64,000 nt of DNA from an uncultured Rhodopila sp. (GTDB taxonomy: Bacteria > Pseudomonadota > Alphaproteobacteria > Acetobacterales > Acetobacteraceae): NCBI RefSeq assembly GCF_903944925.1, contig NZ_CAJATU010000155.1, positions 124,001 through 188,000 on the forward strand, written 5' to 3'. This document shows, one piece after another, positions 43,751 to 55,299 of the stretch (the first letter of the stretch is position 1; every line of letters begins with the position of its first letter). Made by a program: the position numbers and the translations under genes. A model generated the notes under the pieces. That model was not told the origin of the DNA. It searched no databases and saw only the letters and a list, made by a program, of their open reading frames with translations.

Positions 43751-45640
43751 TTGAGCCACGATCTGCAGACCGCGGAAACCACCAAGTCTGTTCCGCGGAT
43801 CGGGGTGCTGATGGCGGTGCTCGGCATCGTCTATGGCGACATCGGCACCAGCCCACTCTATGCGTTCAAGGCCAGCCTCCAGCTTTTCGACCCGACCCAG
43901 ACCACCGCTGTCGAGATCTTTGGCGTGCTGTCGCTGATCTTCTGGTCGCTGATCATCATCGTGACGATCAAATATGTCTTCCTGGTGATGCGAGCCGACA
44001 ACCGCGGCGAAGGCGGCATCCTGGCGCTCATGGCGCTGGCCCAGCGAGTCTCCGTCGGCGCAGCCACCAAAAGCGGGCTGGCGCTTGTCGGCATCGCCGG
44101 CGCCTGCCTGTTTTTTGGCGACGGGGTGATCACGCCCGCGATATCCGTGCTGTCGGCGGTGGAGGGGCTCGAGGTTTCCGCGCCGCAGCTCAAGCTATAC
44201 GTCCTGCCGATAAGTGTTGCCGTTATCGTCGCCTTATTCGCTGCACAGTATCAGGGCACCGGCCGCGTCGGCCGGGTGTTCGGGCCGATCATGGTGGTGT
44301 GGTTCCTTGTCATCGGCTTGGCGGGACTGCTCGAGATTATCCAATATCCGCTCGTGCTGAAGGCGGTTTCCCCGAGTTATGCTTTCGCCCTGTGCCTTCA
44401 GTATAAGGGGCTGGCCTTCTTCGTACTCGGCGCCGTGGTGCTGTGCGTTACCGGAGCCGAGGCGCTATACGCCGATATGGGACATTTCGGCGCCAAGCCC
44501 ATAAAGATCACTTGGCTGACCTTCGTGCTGCCCAGCCTGATCCTGAACTATTTCGGCCAGGGCGCGCTGATGCTGCACGACCCGGCGGCGATCCAGAACC
44601 CGTTCTTCCTGCTGCAGCCCGAGTGGCTGCGGCTGCCGATGGTGATCCTGGCAACCCTGGCGACGGTAATCGCCAGCCAGGCGGTGATCTCCGGCGCGTT
44701 CTCGATGGCACGGCAGTGCATGCAGCTTGGCTTCCTGCCGCGCATGACGGTGCGCCATACCTCCAACATGGAGGAGGGCCAGATCTACGTGCCGCAGGTT
44801 AATACCGCGCTGGCGATCGGGGTCGTCCTGCTCGTGCTGGCGTTCAAGACATCGGACAATCTTGCCTCGGCCTACGGCATCGCCGTGACCGGCACCTTCC
44901 TGTGCACCGCGATCCTGGCGATGGTGGTGTTCCGCCGGCAGTTCCATTGGTCCCGCTTTGCCGCAATCTCCGTATTCGGTTCGCTGTTCATGATCGATAC
45001 GGTCTTCTTTTCGGCCAACACGGTGAAGGTCGTCGAGGGCGGTTGGGTGCCGCTGGCAATGGGACTTGCGCTCACCGGGATGATGACATCGTGGAAACGC
45101 GGACGGGACCTGCTGCTGTCGCGCTGGAAGCAATCCAGCATGCCGCTGGCCCCGTTCCTGGCGCGGCTGCCGCAGTCGCGCATCATCCGGGTGCCCGGCT
45201 TGGCGGTGTTCATGACCAGCAACCCGGATTACGTGCCGACATCGCTGCTGCACAACCTCAAGCATAACAAGGTGCTGCACGAGAACGTCCTGTTCGTCAC
45301 GGTTGAAAATGAGGACGTGCCGGAGGTTTCGCCGCAGCGCCGGACCGAGACGGCGCTGCTTGCGCCCGGAATCCACCGCGTGATCCTGCGCTACGGATTC
45401 ATGGAAAGCCCGAACATCCCGCGCGAACTGGAAAGCCTGACGGATGACCTCGGCGTGCGGGTTTCGCAGGCCAGCTACTTCCTGGGGCGCGAGGTGCTGG
45501 TGCCGGGCATGGCGCCGAAACTGCCCTGGTGGCGGCGTGCCCTGTTCCTGATCATGGCCCGCAACGCCGTGCCGGCGACGGAGTTCTTCCGCATTCCGAG
45601 CGACCGCGTGGTTGAGCTGGGTGTCCGGATTACGATCTGA
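43751..45640 (+). CDS. kup: Low-affinity potassium transporter Kup
   Basis: Inner-membrane K+/H+ symporter of 629 residues, about 12 helices and a C-terminal cytoplasmic domain of ~170 residues. Family signature [20 protein letters not shown] is at the N-terminus, with IGTSPLY as the pore segment, and [22 protein letters not shown] follows. The tracked start is TTG (43751); no in-frame ATG precedes the first helix except at 43811, within the motif region, so TTG is likely real. It lies 152 bp after thyX. Confidence 0.96.
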   Translation: MSHDLQTAETTKSVPRIGVLMAVLGIVYGDIGTSPLYAFKASLQLFDPTQTTAVEIFGVLSLIFWSLIIIVTIKYVFLVMRADNRGEGGILALMALAQRVSVGAATKSGLALVGIAGACLFFGDGVITPAISVLSAVEGLEVSAPQLKLYVLPISVAVIVALFAAQYQGTGRVGRVFGPIMVVWFLVIGLAGLLEIIQYPLVLKAVSPSYAFALCLQYKGLAFFVLGAVVLCVTGAEALYADMGHFGAKPIKITWLTFVLPSLILNYFGQGALMLHDPAAIQNPFFLLQPEWLRLPMVILATLATVIASQAVISGAFSMARQCMQLGFLPRMTVRHTSNMEEGQIYVPQVNTALAIGVVLLVLAFKTSDNLASAYGIAVTGTFLCTAILAMVVFRRQFHWSRFAAISVFGSLFMIDTVFFSANTVKVVEGGWVPLAMGLALTGMMTSWKRGRDLLLSRWKQSSMPLAPFLARLPQSRIIRVPGLAVFMTSNPDYVPTSLLHNLKHNKVLHENVLFVTVENEDVPEVSPQRRTETALLAPGIHRVILRYGFMESPNIPRELESLTDDLGVRVSQASYFLGREVLVPGMAPKLPWWRRALFLIMARNAVPATEFFRIPSDRVVELGVRITI

Positions 45641-45667
45641 GGGTAACCACCTTCGCCGGGAGTTTGA

Positions 45668-46774
45668 TCAGGGAACCGTCAGCCGATACACTCGCGCTGC
45701 CGTGCCACCATACAGCGCGGTCTTTTCCGCAGCGGATGCGCTGGCGGTGATGCGCTTGAAGGCGTTCCACAGCTCGGTGTAGCCACAGGATTGCTTGTCC
45801 GGCGGAAAATTGCTCTCGAACATGCAGCGGCCCACGCCGAAGGCTTCGATGCACGGCTCGATATAGGGACGCCACGCTGCGGCAAGTTCCTCGGATGAGG
45901 GCGGCACGTCACGCTCGGGGAAATCAAACCCAAACGACGTCATGCCGAGGCCGCCGAGTTTGACGTAGACGTTCGGGCACAGCGCCAACGCCGCGATGTC
46001 CTTTCGCCAATCCGCCAAGACCTCCTGCCTGCGGCCCGCATACGGTCCAACCCCAAGCACGCCGCCGACATGATCGAGAATGATCGTGGTGTCGGGGAAT
46101 GCCCGCGCCAGATCGATCGCATCGGGCAGTTGCGGATGATACTGCCACGCCTCGAACGACAGGCCGAGCCTGGCAAGCTGGCCGAAACCCTCGCGAAACG
46201 CCGGGTCGAGCAGCAGATGCGGCGGGACCTGGCGGGAGACGAACCTGCCCACCGAATCGTTTGAGTCCCAGGCCGCGCCCTGCCGGATACCGCGAAACCG
46301 GCCGCCGCCAGCCGCGATCTCAGCCTCGAGGACCTCCCTTACCCGGGCGCCGGCGCGCAGATCGGCGTGGCCGACAATGCCCTCGGCGACACGGCAGGGG
46401 CCGTAGTTGCCCGATGCGCTCATCGCCGCGATGCCATTGACGAACTCGACCTCGCCGATTGGCGCCATCTCGGTTGGACCGTGCTGGCGGTACATCGCCT
46501 GGCATTCCACGAAGACCGTGGCGACGATTCGGTGGCCGCCGCCGATGTCGGCCAGCAGGTCCGGCAGAAAGTAACGGCCGCGATGCAAGCTGTGCCACAG
46601 ATGATGGTGCGGGTCGATAATCGACAGATCCGGTTCCAGCGCCTCTTCCGCCTGCCGCTTTTCCAGCCAGGATTTTAGATCGGCATCAAGACGGTAAAGC
46701 AGGCCTCGATACTCGCCCTTCGCGTCGCCGATTCGGTCCACTCGTTCCGCTCCCTCCGATTTTGGAGGCAGCAT
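45668..46774 (-). CDS. Amidohydrolase family protein (amidohydrolase-2 type)
   Basis: 368-residue TIM-barrel metal hydrolase. Metal motif IDPHHHLW near residue 53, FVECQAMY strand, ILDHVGG for a later His, and CMFESNFPPDK carrying the conserved C-terminal acidic residue. This pattern matches lactonase/decarboxylase-like members (for example 2-pyrone-4,6-dicarboxylate lactonase relatives), acting on a cyclic ester or carboxylate. No pathway genes are adjacent. ATG 46774 has GGAGG six bases ahead. Confidence 0.87.
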   Translation of the reverse strand: MLPPKSEGAERVDRIGDAKGEYRGLLYRLDADLKSWLEKRQAEEALEPDLSIIDPHHHLWHSLHRGRYFLPDLLADIGGGHRIVATVFVECQAMYRQHGPTEMAPIGEVEFVNGIAAMSASGNYGPCRVAEGIVGHADLRAGARVREVLEAEIAAGGGRFRGIRQGAAWDSNDSVGRFVSRQVPPHLLLDPAFREGFGQLARLGLSFEAWQYHPQLPDAIDLARAFPDTTIILDHVGGVLGVGPYAGRRQEVLADWRKDIAALALCPNVYVKLGGLGMTSFGFDFPERDVPPSSEELAAAWRPYIEPCIEAFGVGRCMFESNFPPDKQSCGYTELWNAFKRITASASAAEKTALYGGTAARVYRLTVP

Positions 46775-46842
46775 GAAGCGGCGGCCGCGGCATCGTCAAC
46801 GTGCCGGGCGCCTGCTCAGGCCCCGGCACGCCGCTCCGGGAT

Positions 46843-47076
46843 TCACTCGCTGCGATAGGTCCCGTTGACCACGCTTGGCACGTCGGCCCGGCTGATGCCC
46901 ATGTCCCAGAGCTGCCGATCGGTCGACTCGGACAGGGCCTGGAAATCGCGCGCCCGGCGGCGACGCTCGGCCCGGGCGCGGACAAACCGGTCGAGCGCGG
47001 CATGCAACCGGGTCCGCCAAATGGCGGCGTTATGTTGGCTATGATGATGGCTTTGCGTGCCTTCGTATAAATTCAT
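46843..47076 (-). CDS. DUF1127 (YjiS-like) small protein
   Basis: 77 residues. The DUF1127 pattern is seen in ARDFQALSESTDRQLWDMGISRADVP, preceded by an Arg-rich helix (RFVRARAERRRR). Such proteins are small, basic regulators often induced under nutrient or acid stress; several bind RNA or influence phosphate and carbon metabolism, but the role here is unknown. ATG 47076 chosen over the tracked start at 47145. Confidence 0.85.
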   Translation of the reverse strand: MNLYEGTQSHHHSQHNAAIWRTRLHAALDRFVRARAERRRRARDFQALSESTDRQLWDMGISRADVPSVVNGTYRSE

Positions 47077-47339
47077 CCCACGATCCTTCGAATGTGCCGG
47101 GCAGGGCCCGGACGGGTGGCGAAGGACGCTCCTCTCATTGTGCACCGCAGCATAAAGGATATCGCCAGGGCGATTTCAAGGCTGACGGCATCCGGGCGCC
47201 ACCGCCCGGATAGGACTCCGGAGGCCTTGCGCTCGCGGAAACGCCAGGCGGGAGGTTCGACCGCCTCATCTTCCATTTCGCCGGCCGGCGGGCGCGACGT
47301 GGAACCGCCGCCCGCGCCGGAACCAGATCCTGAACGGAC

Positions 47340-47750
47340 TTAACCGGCGGCCGCCGCGGCTTGCTCCCGGAACGGGTTGAACGGATTGCTCCTGGCGGCC
47401 GGGCGGGCTTTGCGGGCACTCCTCTCGCCGGCCGGCACTGCGACGAGGCGACGCAACGGGCGTGTGTTTGCCGGACGTGCCGTTTGTTCCGGTTCCGCCG
47501 GCAGACCTTCCCGCCGCCGGCGATCCGCGATCCAGCGTTCGCCGCAACGCTTCAGGTCGTCCGGATGCATATCGAGACAATCTGCAACGATGAGGCGGGA
47601 CTCCGCCCATTCCCCGCGACTAACGAAAAATGCCGCCGCCTGATTGAATATGATCGACCCAACCGGCTCATTTTCCAGATCGGCTTTGGCCTGAAGCACC
47701 ACTTGAGCCCACAAAAGGCGGTATGATTGTTGCGTTTCCTTGATAGGCAT
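47340..47750 (-). CDS. Hypothetical protein
   Basis: 136 residues, not recognised. Good RBS (GGAGA) ahead of ATG 47750. Residues 1-75 look folded and alpha-helical (LLWAQVVLQAKADLENE, AAAFFVSRGEWAESRLIVADCLDMHPDDLKR); the C-terminal 60 residues are Arg/Ala/Pro-rich and probably disordered. Charge pattern and high GC at third positions support real coding. On the same strand as DUF1127, 263 bp upstream of it. Confidence 0.6.
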   Translation of the reverse strand: MPIKETQQSYRLLWAQVVLQAKADLENEPVGSIIFNQAAAFFVSRGEWAESRLIVADCLDMHPDDLKRCGERWIADRRRREGLPAEPEQTARPANTRPLRRLVAVPAGERSARKARPAARSNPFNPFREQAAAAAG

Positions 47751-47826
47751 GTCGGTCTCCAGCTATCTTGATTGAGGGAGGCTCGAAGGCGTGCCGAATG
47801 TTACGTTGCAATACCCCAGTAACGAT

Positions 47827-48123
47827 CTATCCGCCGATGGCGGCGAGGGTCAGAGCGAGCGAGGTTGGAACGAAACAGATTGAGTTTGTGATTGGCTTTG
47901 CTGCATCGATTTGGACGAGTCCGGGGTGCGTGACCGGCCGCGTTGTTAGATTTTCGTATTGGATGCGATCGTCTTGCACCGGGACCACCAGATTCCAGCC
48001 TGAACCACTCTGCGGCATCAAAACCGTCCCGAAAATATCGCCGGCGTGGCTGATGACGACGAGATGCTTCGGAGCGGAAACATCACGGTTGTATATCGGA
48101 ATTTCGCCCGGCCGCAATGCCAT
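47827..48123 (-). CDS. Hypothetical protein
   Basis: 98 residues from ATG 48123 (MALRPGEIPIYN). Beta-rich with hydrophobic strands (HLVVISHAGDIFGTVLMPQ, WNLVVPVQDDRI, NSICFVPTSLALTL). The 'GEI.....VVIS' opening and VVPV strand recall small MazF/PemK- or CcdB-like barrels, but the match is too weak to name. No antitoxin-like gene is obvious next to it. Third-position GC is lower than in neighbours, so it may be acquired. Coding status is moderate. Confidence 0.5.
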   Translation of the reverse strand: MALRPGEIPIYNRDVSAPKHLVVISHAGDIFGTVLMPQSGSGWNLVVPVQDDRIQYENLTTRPVTHPGLVQIDAAKPITNSICFVPTSLALTLAAIGG

Positions 48124-48340
48124 TCTCACAAAGACGTGATCACATCTATTGTGCTAAATCGTTACTGATGCGATTATGCAACTTTTGGGTCGACTCGGCT
48201 GCACTTTACCCGCCCCCTTGATACCACCCTTCGCCAACGACGGCGGCCATGGCACAAGGCTCGGGATACCGCACGCCCGCGGCAACGCTGCTGACGAACC
48301 GCGGCAGCCGCCCTATCATGGCGGAAACGGAGATGAGTGA

Positions 48341-50188
48341 ATGCGCATGCGCTGGCGGTTTGTTTTGGTTGCCTGGCTCCTGGCCGGCGCGGGTACGGTT
48401 CACGCCCAGGCCCCGGCACCCGGTGAAGCCCCGTTGCGGACCTACGGTTTGTCGCTGCTCGGCACCCCGTCGCTGCCGGCAAACTTCAAGGCATTTCCCT
48501 ACGTCAACCCGGACGCGCCGAAAGGCGGCGAAGTCGCGCTCAGCGCTATCGGCACCTTCGACAGCTTCAACCCGTTCATCGTCCGCGGCACCCCGGCGGC
48601 CGACGTTCTGCAGGTCTGGGACACGCTGCTCAAGCCCAACGCGGATGAGGCCGAGACCGAATACGGCCTGCTCGCGGGCGTCATCGAGCTGCCCGCCGAC
48701 AGGATGGGCGTCGCCTTCGAACTGCGTCCGGAGGCGAAGTTCAACGATGGCACGCCCGTGACCGCCGACGACGTCGCCTGGACCTTCAACACCCTGCGGG
48801 ACAAAGGGCGGCCGTTCTACCGGCAGTACTATGCCGATATCGCCTCGGTTGCGGTGGAGGGTCCACGGCGCGTGGTGTTCCGCTTCAAGTCCAGCACCAA
48901 CCGCGAACTGCCGCTGATCATCGGCCAGATGCCGGTGCTGCCGAAGCACTGGTGGGAGGGCCGCGAGTTCGATCATCCGCTAACCGACCCGCCGCTCGGC
49001 TCCGGCGCCTACCGCGTCGGCCGCTTCGAGTTCGGCCGCACCCTGACGCTGGAACGGGTGCCGAATGTCTGGTCGAAGGACCTGCCGGTGATGCGCGGTC
49101 TCGATAATTTCGACACCCGCCGCACCGAATACTTCCGCGACGGGACGGTCGCGCTGGAGGCCTTCAAGGCCGGACAGATCGACTTCCGCCAGGAGAACGT
49201 CGCCAAGGATTGGGCCACTGCCTACGATTTTCCGGCGGTGCAGAAGGGGCTGGTGAAGAAGGAACTGCTGACGCACCGCCTGCCCACCGGCATGCAAGGC
49301 TTCGGCATGAATACCCGCCGGGCGATCTTCAACGATGTTCGCGTCCGCCACGCTTTGGCCCTGGCGTTCGATTTCGAGTGGGCCAACGCCAACCTGTTCT
49401 ACGGCAACTACACCCGCACCAGCAGCTATTTCAGCAACAGCGAACTCGCCTCCAGCGGCATCCCGGAGGGCGCCGAACTGGCCCTGCTGGACAAATACCG
49501 CAGCCAGTTGCCGGCCGATGTGTTCACCAAACCCTTCCAGCTTCCGGTCACCGACGGATCCGGCAACAACCGCGAGCAGCTGCGCGCCGCCCTGGCGCTG
49601 CTGGAGGCGGCCGGCTGGAAAGTCCGCGACCGCAAGCTGGTGGATGCCAACGGCAACCCGTTCAGCTTCGAAATCCTGCTGGATCAACCCGCCTTCGAGC
49701 GCGTCGCCCTGCCCTACGTCCAGTGGCTGTCGCGGCTGGGAATCGAGGCCAGGGTCCGCACGGTCGATCCGGCGCAGTTCCAGCGCCTGATCGACAGCTA
49801 CGACTATGACATGATCGTCGTCACGCTGCCGCAATCCGAAAGCCCCGGCAACGAGCAGAGCGGCTTCTGGACCTGCGACAGCGCCAAACAGGAAGGTGGC
49901 GACAACCTGATGGGCGTCTGCAGACCGATCATCGACGACCTCGTGCACCAAATCCTGGCATCGCCCAACCGCGCCGAACAGGTGACCGCAACCCGGGCCC
50001 TCGACCGCGCCCTGCTGGCCGGCTGGTATGTCGTACCGCAATGGCACCTGCAATCCGTGCGCGTCGCCTACTGGGACATCTTCGGCCGCCCCGACAGGCC
50101 AGTCCGCACCGGCCTCGCCTTCGACAGTTGGTGGATCGACCCCGCAAAATCCGCCGCCGTAGCCACCGCCCGCCGGGCGGGGCCATGA
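48341..50188 (+). CDS. yejA: YejA-like periplasmic oligopeptide/microcin C binding protein
   Basis: Family 5 extracellular solute-binding protein of the YejABEF importer, which takes up oligopeptides and, in enterobacteria, microcin C. Signal peptide MRMRWRFVLVAWLLAGAGTVHA is followed by the SBP_bac_5 domain: GTFDSFNPFIVRGTPAA, KFNDGTPVTADDVAWTFNTL and LGSGAYRVGRFEFGRTLTLER. 615 residues, full length. First gene of yejABEF; separated from yejB by a 247-bp stretch filled with hairpin repeats. Confidence 0.93.
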   Translation: MRMRWRFVLVAWLLAGAGTVHAQAPAPGEAPLRTYGLSLLGTPSLPANFKAFPYVNPDAPKGGEVALSAIGTFDSFNPFIVRGTPAADVLQVWDTLLKPNADEAETEYGLLAGVIELPADRMGVAFELRPEAKFNDGTPVTADDVAWTFNTLRDKGRPFYRQYYADIASVAVEGPRRVVFRFKSSTNRELPLIIGQMPVLPKHWWEGREFDHPLTDPPLGSGAYRVGRFEFGRTLTLERVPNVWSKDLPVMRGLDNFDTRRTEYFRDGTVALEAFKAGQIDFRQENVAKDWATAYDFPAVQKGLVKKELLTHRLPTGMQGFGMNTRRAIFNDVRVRHALALAFDFEWANANLFYGNYTRTSSYFSNSELASSGIPEGAELALLDKYRSQLPADVFTKPFQLPVTDGSGNNREQLRAALALLEAAGWKVRDRKLVDANGNPFSFEILLDQPAFERVALPYVQWLSRLGIEARVRTVDPAQFQRLIDSYDYDMIVVTLPQSESPGNEQSGFWTCDSAKQEGGDNLMGVCRPIIDDLVHQILASPNRAEQVTATRALDRALLAGWYVVPQWHLQSVRVAYWDIFGRPDRPVRTGLAFDSWWIDPAKSAAVATARRAGP

Positions 50189-50223
50189 GGCAAGAAAAGG
50201 CCAGGGCGCTGTCCTGGACCCGC

Positions 50224-50244
50224 AAAGGGGGCGAGGCCCCCTTT
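50224..50244. repeat. Short GC-rich hairpin after yejA
   Basis: Perfect 9-bp arms AAAGGGGGC and GCCCCCTTT around loop GAG, 36 bases after the yejA stop. It could attenuate transcription into yejB or protect the yejA mRNA 3' end; there is no T-run. Confidence 0.7.
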
Positions 50245-50257
50245 GATCCCACTGATT

Positions 50258-50332
50258 TAAGGCGCGTGGACGAGAGTGGGCGACTGTGTCGGTTGACACG
50301 ACTGTGTCGCCCCCTCTCGTCCACTCGCCTTA
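50258..50332. repeat. Large inverted repeat between yejA and yejB
   Basis: 27-bp arms TAAGGCGCGTGGACGAGAG.. (50258-50284) and its complement (50306-50332) differ at only two positions; loop is 21 bases (TGTGTCGGTTGACACGACTGT). The stem is far longer than a normal terminator and it sits inside an operon, suggesting a REP/ERIC-like or non-autonomous mobile element. Confidence 0.85.
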
Positions 50333-50435
50333 GTCCAGGGTTCCATGGGTCGTCGGCCCTTGGCGGGCTTGGGCCGCGAAGCGGACCAAGGGGAAGGAGC
50401 CCCCGCCTTGCTTACTTTGCCACAGGCCCAGCCTG

Positions 50436-51515
50436 ATGGGGGCGTATCTGCTGCGGCGGTTGTTGTTGGTGATTCCGACGTTGTTCGGGATCATTGCGAT
50501 TAACTTTTTTGTCGTACAGTTCGCCCCGGGCGGCCCGGTGGAGCAGATGATCTCTGAGCTGAAGGGTCGCGGCGGAGATGTTACCGGGCGCATGAGCGGG
50601 AGCGGGGGGGCGGAGTCGATGCCGTCGGGCGACGGCGCTTATCGTGGCGCGCGGGGCTTGGATCCGCATGTGGTTGCCGACATCAAGAAGATGTTCGGCT
50701 TCGACAAGCCGGCGCCCGAGCGGTTCGTGCTGATGCTGCGGGATTATCTGAGCTTCGATTTCGGGCGCAGCTTTTTTCGCGACGAGCCGGTGCTGCAATT
50801 GATCAAGGAGAAGATGCCGGTCTCTGTCTCGATCGGCCTTTGGTCCACGCTGCTGGTGTATTTCGTCTCGATTCCGCTGGGCATCGCCAAGGCGGTGCGG
50901 GACGGCAGCCGGTTCGACGTGGCGAGCAGTGCGGCGGTGCTGATTGGCTATGCGGTGCCGGGGTTTTTGTTCGCCATCCTGCTGGTGGTGCTGTTTGCCG
51001 GCGGCAGCTTCGTGCAGTGGTTCCCCTTGCGCGGCCTGCACAGCGCGGGAACCGAGACCTGGAGCATTCCGGCCCGCATTTTGGATTATCTCTGGCACAT
51101 GGTGCTGCCGACGGTGGCGCTGGTTGTCGGTGGGTTTGCCGGTCTGACGGTGCTGACGAAGAACTGCTTCCTGGAGGAGATCCGCAAGCAATACGTCGTC
51201 ACCGCCCGCGCCAAGGGTGCCAGCGAACAGCGCATCCTGTATCGCCACGTGTTCCGCAATGCGATGCTGCTGATCGTCGCCGGGTTTCCCTCGGCGTTCA
51301 TCGGCATGCTGTTCTCCTCCGCCTTGCTGGTGGAGATTATCTTTTCCCTCGATGGCCTCGGGCTGCTGGGGTTTGAATCGGCGATCCGGCGCGACTATCC
51401 GGTGATGTTCGGGACATTGTATATGTTCACCCTGCTCGGCCTGCTGATGCAGATCGTCGGGGACATGCTGTACACCGTGGTTGATCCGCGCATCGATTTC
51501 GAGGCCAGACAGTAG
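50436..51515 (+). CDS. yejB: Peptide ABC transporter permease YejB
   Basis: Inner-membrane permease of 359 residues with six helices, starting [37 protein letters not shown], typical of DppB/YejB. The EAA loop that docks the ATPase is present near [22 protein letters not shown] Gly/Ser/Met-rich insert follows the first helix, as in YejB. yejE starts two bases after the stop. Confidence 0.95.
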   Translation: MGAYLLRRLLLVIPTLFGIIAINFFVVQFAPGGPVEQMISELKGRGGDVTGRMSGSGGAESMPSGDGAYRGARGLDPHVVADIKKMFGFDKPAPERFVLMLRDYLSFDFGRSFFRDEPVLQLIKEKMPVSVSIGLWSTLLVYFVSIPLGIAKAVRDGSRFDVASSAAVLIGYAVPGFLFAILLVVLFAGGSFVQWFPLRGLHSAGTETWSIPARILDYLWHMVLPTVALVVGGFAGLTVLTKNCFLEEIRKQYVVTARAKGASEQRILYRHVFRNAMLLIVAGFPSAFIGMLFSSALLVEIIFSLDGLGLLGFESAIRRDYPVMFGTLYMFTLLGLLMQIVGDMLYTVVDPRIDFEARQ

Positions 51516-51516
51516 C

Positions 51517-52560
51517 ATGCATCTCTCGCCGCTGACGCGCCGCCGCCTGGCGATCTTCCGGGCGCATAAGCGGGGCTATTGGTCGCTGTGGATCTTCGTG
51601 GCGCTGTTTGGCGTGACACTGTTCGCCGAGTTTCTTGCCAATGACCGTCCGCTGCTGATCCGCTACGACGGGCATTGGTATGTGCCTGTGTTGCAGGACT
51701 ACAGCGAGGACACGTTCGGCTCCGACTTCCTGCCGACGGATGCGGATTATACCGAGCCGGACGTGCAGGCGGCGATCGAGGCGAAGGGCTGGATGATCTG
51801 GCCGCCGATTCCCTACAGCTACAATACGGTCGTGAAGGGCTTGCGGACGCCCGCGCCGTCGCCGCCGGACGCGCAGAACCTGCTGGGGACCGACGACCAG
51901 GCGCGAGACGTGCTGGCCCGGGTGATCTACGGGTTCCGCATTTCCGTGCTGTTCGGCTTCACCCTGACCACGATCTCCTCGGTCATCGGCATTGCCGCCG
52001 GCGCCATCCAGGGCTTTCGCGGTGGCTTGGTGGATCTGCTGTTCCAGCGTTTCATCGAGATCTGGTCGGGGATGCCGCAGCTTTATCTGCTGATCATCCT
52101 AGGCAGCATCATCACGCCGAGCTTCGGGATATTGTTGATATTTCTGCTGTTGTTCAGCTGGATGAACCTGACCGGGGTAGTGCGGGCGGAGTTCCTGCGC
52201 GGCCGCAACCTGGACTATGTGCGCGCGGCGAAAGCGCTGGGCGTCTCCGACCCGGCGGTGATGTGGCGGCACATCCTGCCCAACGCCATGGTCGCGACCC
52301 TGACGTTCCTGCCGTTCACGCTGTCAGGGTCGGTGACGATCCTCGCCAGCCTGGATTTCCTCGGCTTCGGCCTGCCGCCCGGGTCGCCGTCGCTGGGCGA
52401 ACTGGTGTCGGAGGGAAAGAACAATCTCCAGGCGCCCTGGCTGGGGATCACCGCGTTCGTGGTGCTTGGGGGATTGCTGACGCTGCTGGTGTTTGTGGGT
52501 GAGGCGGTGCGCGATGCGTTTGACCCGCGCAAGACGCCGGTGAATGGGTCGTTGAAGTGA
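51517..52560 (+). CDS. yejE: Peptide ABC transporter permease YejE
   Basis: Second permease (347 residues). Opens with SPLTRRRLAIFRAHKRGYWSLWIF and contains the YejE-type periplasmic insert (about 60-125) before the DppC-like permease domain with LGTDDQARDVLARVIYGFRIS. The EAA motif is YVRAAKALGVSDPAVMWRHILPNA. ATG 51517 is chosen since the tracked start lies within yejB. Confidence 0.95.
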   Translation: MHLSPLTRRRLAIFRAHKRGYWSLWIFVALFGVTLFAEFLANDRPLLIRYDGHWYVPVLQDYSEDTFGSDFLPTDADYTEPDVQAAIEAKGWMIWPPIPYSYNTVVKGLRTPAPSPPDAQNLLGTDDQARDVLARVIYGFRISVLFGFTLTTISSVIGIAAGAIQGFRGGLVDLLFQRFIEIWSGMPQLYLLIILGSIITPSFGILLIFLLLFSWMNLTGVVRAEFLRGRNLDYVRAAKALGVSDPAVMWRHILPNAMVATLTFLPFTLSGSVTILASLDFLGFGLPPGSPSLGELVSEGKNNLQAPWLGITAFVVLGGLLTLLVFVGEAVRDAFDPRKTPVNGSLK

Positions 52561-52632
52561 TGCCGTCGGCAAAATACGGCCGTCGGCTCGTTGTGCCCTG
52601 CGTGTCCCGGGTGCGCCACGTGCACCCAATGC

Positions 52633-52734
52633 CCTTTGTGTCATGGCCGGGCTTGGCCCGGCCATCCACGATTTTGGCTGGTTCGGCACCGCAAGCCATG
52701 GATGGCCGGGCCAAGCCCGGCCATGACACAAAGG
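52633..52734. repeat. Dispersed palindromic element with perfect 36-bp arms
   Basis: Left arm CCTTTGTGTCATGGCCGGGC.. (52633-52668) is the exact reverse complement of 52699-52734; loop is 30 bases. It lies between yejE and yejF, inside the operon. A shorter, diverged copy is at 9239-9322. The palindrome itself contains nested half-sites GGCCGGGC/GCCCGGCC. No coding capacity, so it is a REP/MITE-like element. Confidence 0.9.
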
Positions 52735-52783
52735 CGGCGGTCCATGCCCAAACAGCGGCCATTGCTCAAGCGGCCCCCGCTCC

Positions 52784-54388
<1,605 letters not shown>

Positions 54389-54397
54389 TCGACAGGT

Positions 54398-55294
54398 TCA
54401 GCGGCTGCGCTCATCCAGCCAGGCCAGCAGCGGTGCGTGGAAAGGGCGCACACTCTTATAGTGTACAATCTCTTCCGGTAGTGCCCGCACCGCTTCCGCC
54501 AATGCCGCGGCGCGCTGCGGCCGATCGATGACCCGTGCAATTGGATACACGTGCACGCGGATTCCAAATAGCACCGCCTCGGTTTCCGGGAGCCGCCGCA
54601 GCGTCTGCCGCTCCACTCGCAGGAAGACCCGGCTTGCGGCGTTCTCCGCGGTGATACCCGTCCCGCTATCTACCCGCCATTTGCCGCCCGGCTGAAATAA
54701 CGCCGGATCATCCAGCAGCGACCAGTTCAGGCGCGACGCGATTCTGCCCGGCTTCAGGTGCTGCATAAACCGGTCCACCGGCGCGGCGAGCCGATCGGCG
54801 TAGAACGGCACGGGGGCGTGCACGGCGGAGAGGGGCTTGCCTATTTTATCCTCCAACCGCCAGCGGCTGGGGAAACAGAGCACGGCGGCGGTGAAGATCG
54901 GACCTTGGTCGCCTGTCTCGATCAGGCACAGATCCTCCTGCACCAGCTGCCCAGCCAGTTCCAGCGGATCGACCACCCCGACTTCGAAAACTTCGTCCGT
55001 CAGGTGATTCCGAATGACGCGGCCGTCGCGGCTGAACCAGTCGGAATGATGCGCGGTCAGTGCAGCCTGGACTACGTCCAGTGCCTCCGCCCTCGCCCGG
55101 CCGGACTCGGGCAAGGCGGCGAAGACATCGTCATGGGCGTCCGCCAGCAGCCGCCGGCGTTCGGCCATCTCCGGCTGATAACGTTGGTCCAGTTCGAACC
55201 AGCCCGCTTCGGGGACGGACACCAAATCCATGCCCATCCGGTATCGGCCCGGCTCGAACGGTAGATGCATCGCCTCATCGGGCAACGGCCGCAT
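54398..55294 (-). CDS. Heme-dependent oxidative N-demethylase (HODM/DUF3445) family
   Basis: 298 residues. DUF3445 pattern: PFEPGRYRMGMDLVSVPEAGWFELDQRY, the central LVQEDLCLIETG and SRLNWSLLDDPALFQ segments, RVERQTLRRLPETEAVLFGIRVHVYP near the C-terminus. The family includes dimethylamine oxidative demethylases that use heme with a PAS-like fold; actual substrate is unknown. ATG 55294 is five bases after the alpha/beta hydrolase stop, so the two are co-transcribed with the CoA-transferase upstream. Confidence 0.87.
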   Translation of the reverse strand: MRPLPDEAMHLPFEPGRYRMGMDLVSVPEAGWFELDQRYQPEMAERRRLLADAHDDVFAALPESGRARAEALDVVQAALTAHHSDWFSRDGRVIRNHLTDEVFEVGVVDPLELAGQLVQEDLCLIETGDQGPIFTAAVLCFPSRWRLEDKIGKPLSAVHAPVPFYADRLAAPVDRFMQHLKPGRIASRLNWSLLDDPALFQPGGKWRVDSGTGITAENAASRVFLRVERQTLRRLPETEAVLFGIRVHVYPIARVIDRPQRAAALAEAVRALPEEIVHYKSVRPFHAPLLAWLDERSR

Positions 55295-55299
55295 GCTGG

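Noticed and set aside
48980-50299. 439-residue minus-strand ORF
   Set aside because: Antisense to yejA; Gly/Val/Gln/Ala-rich shadow composition.
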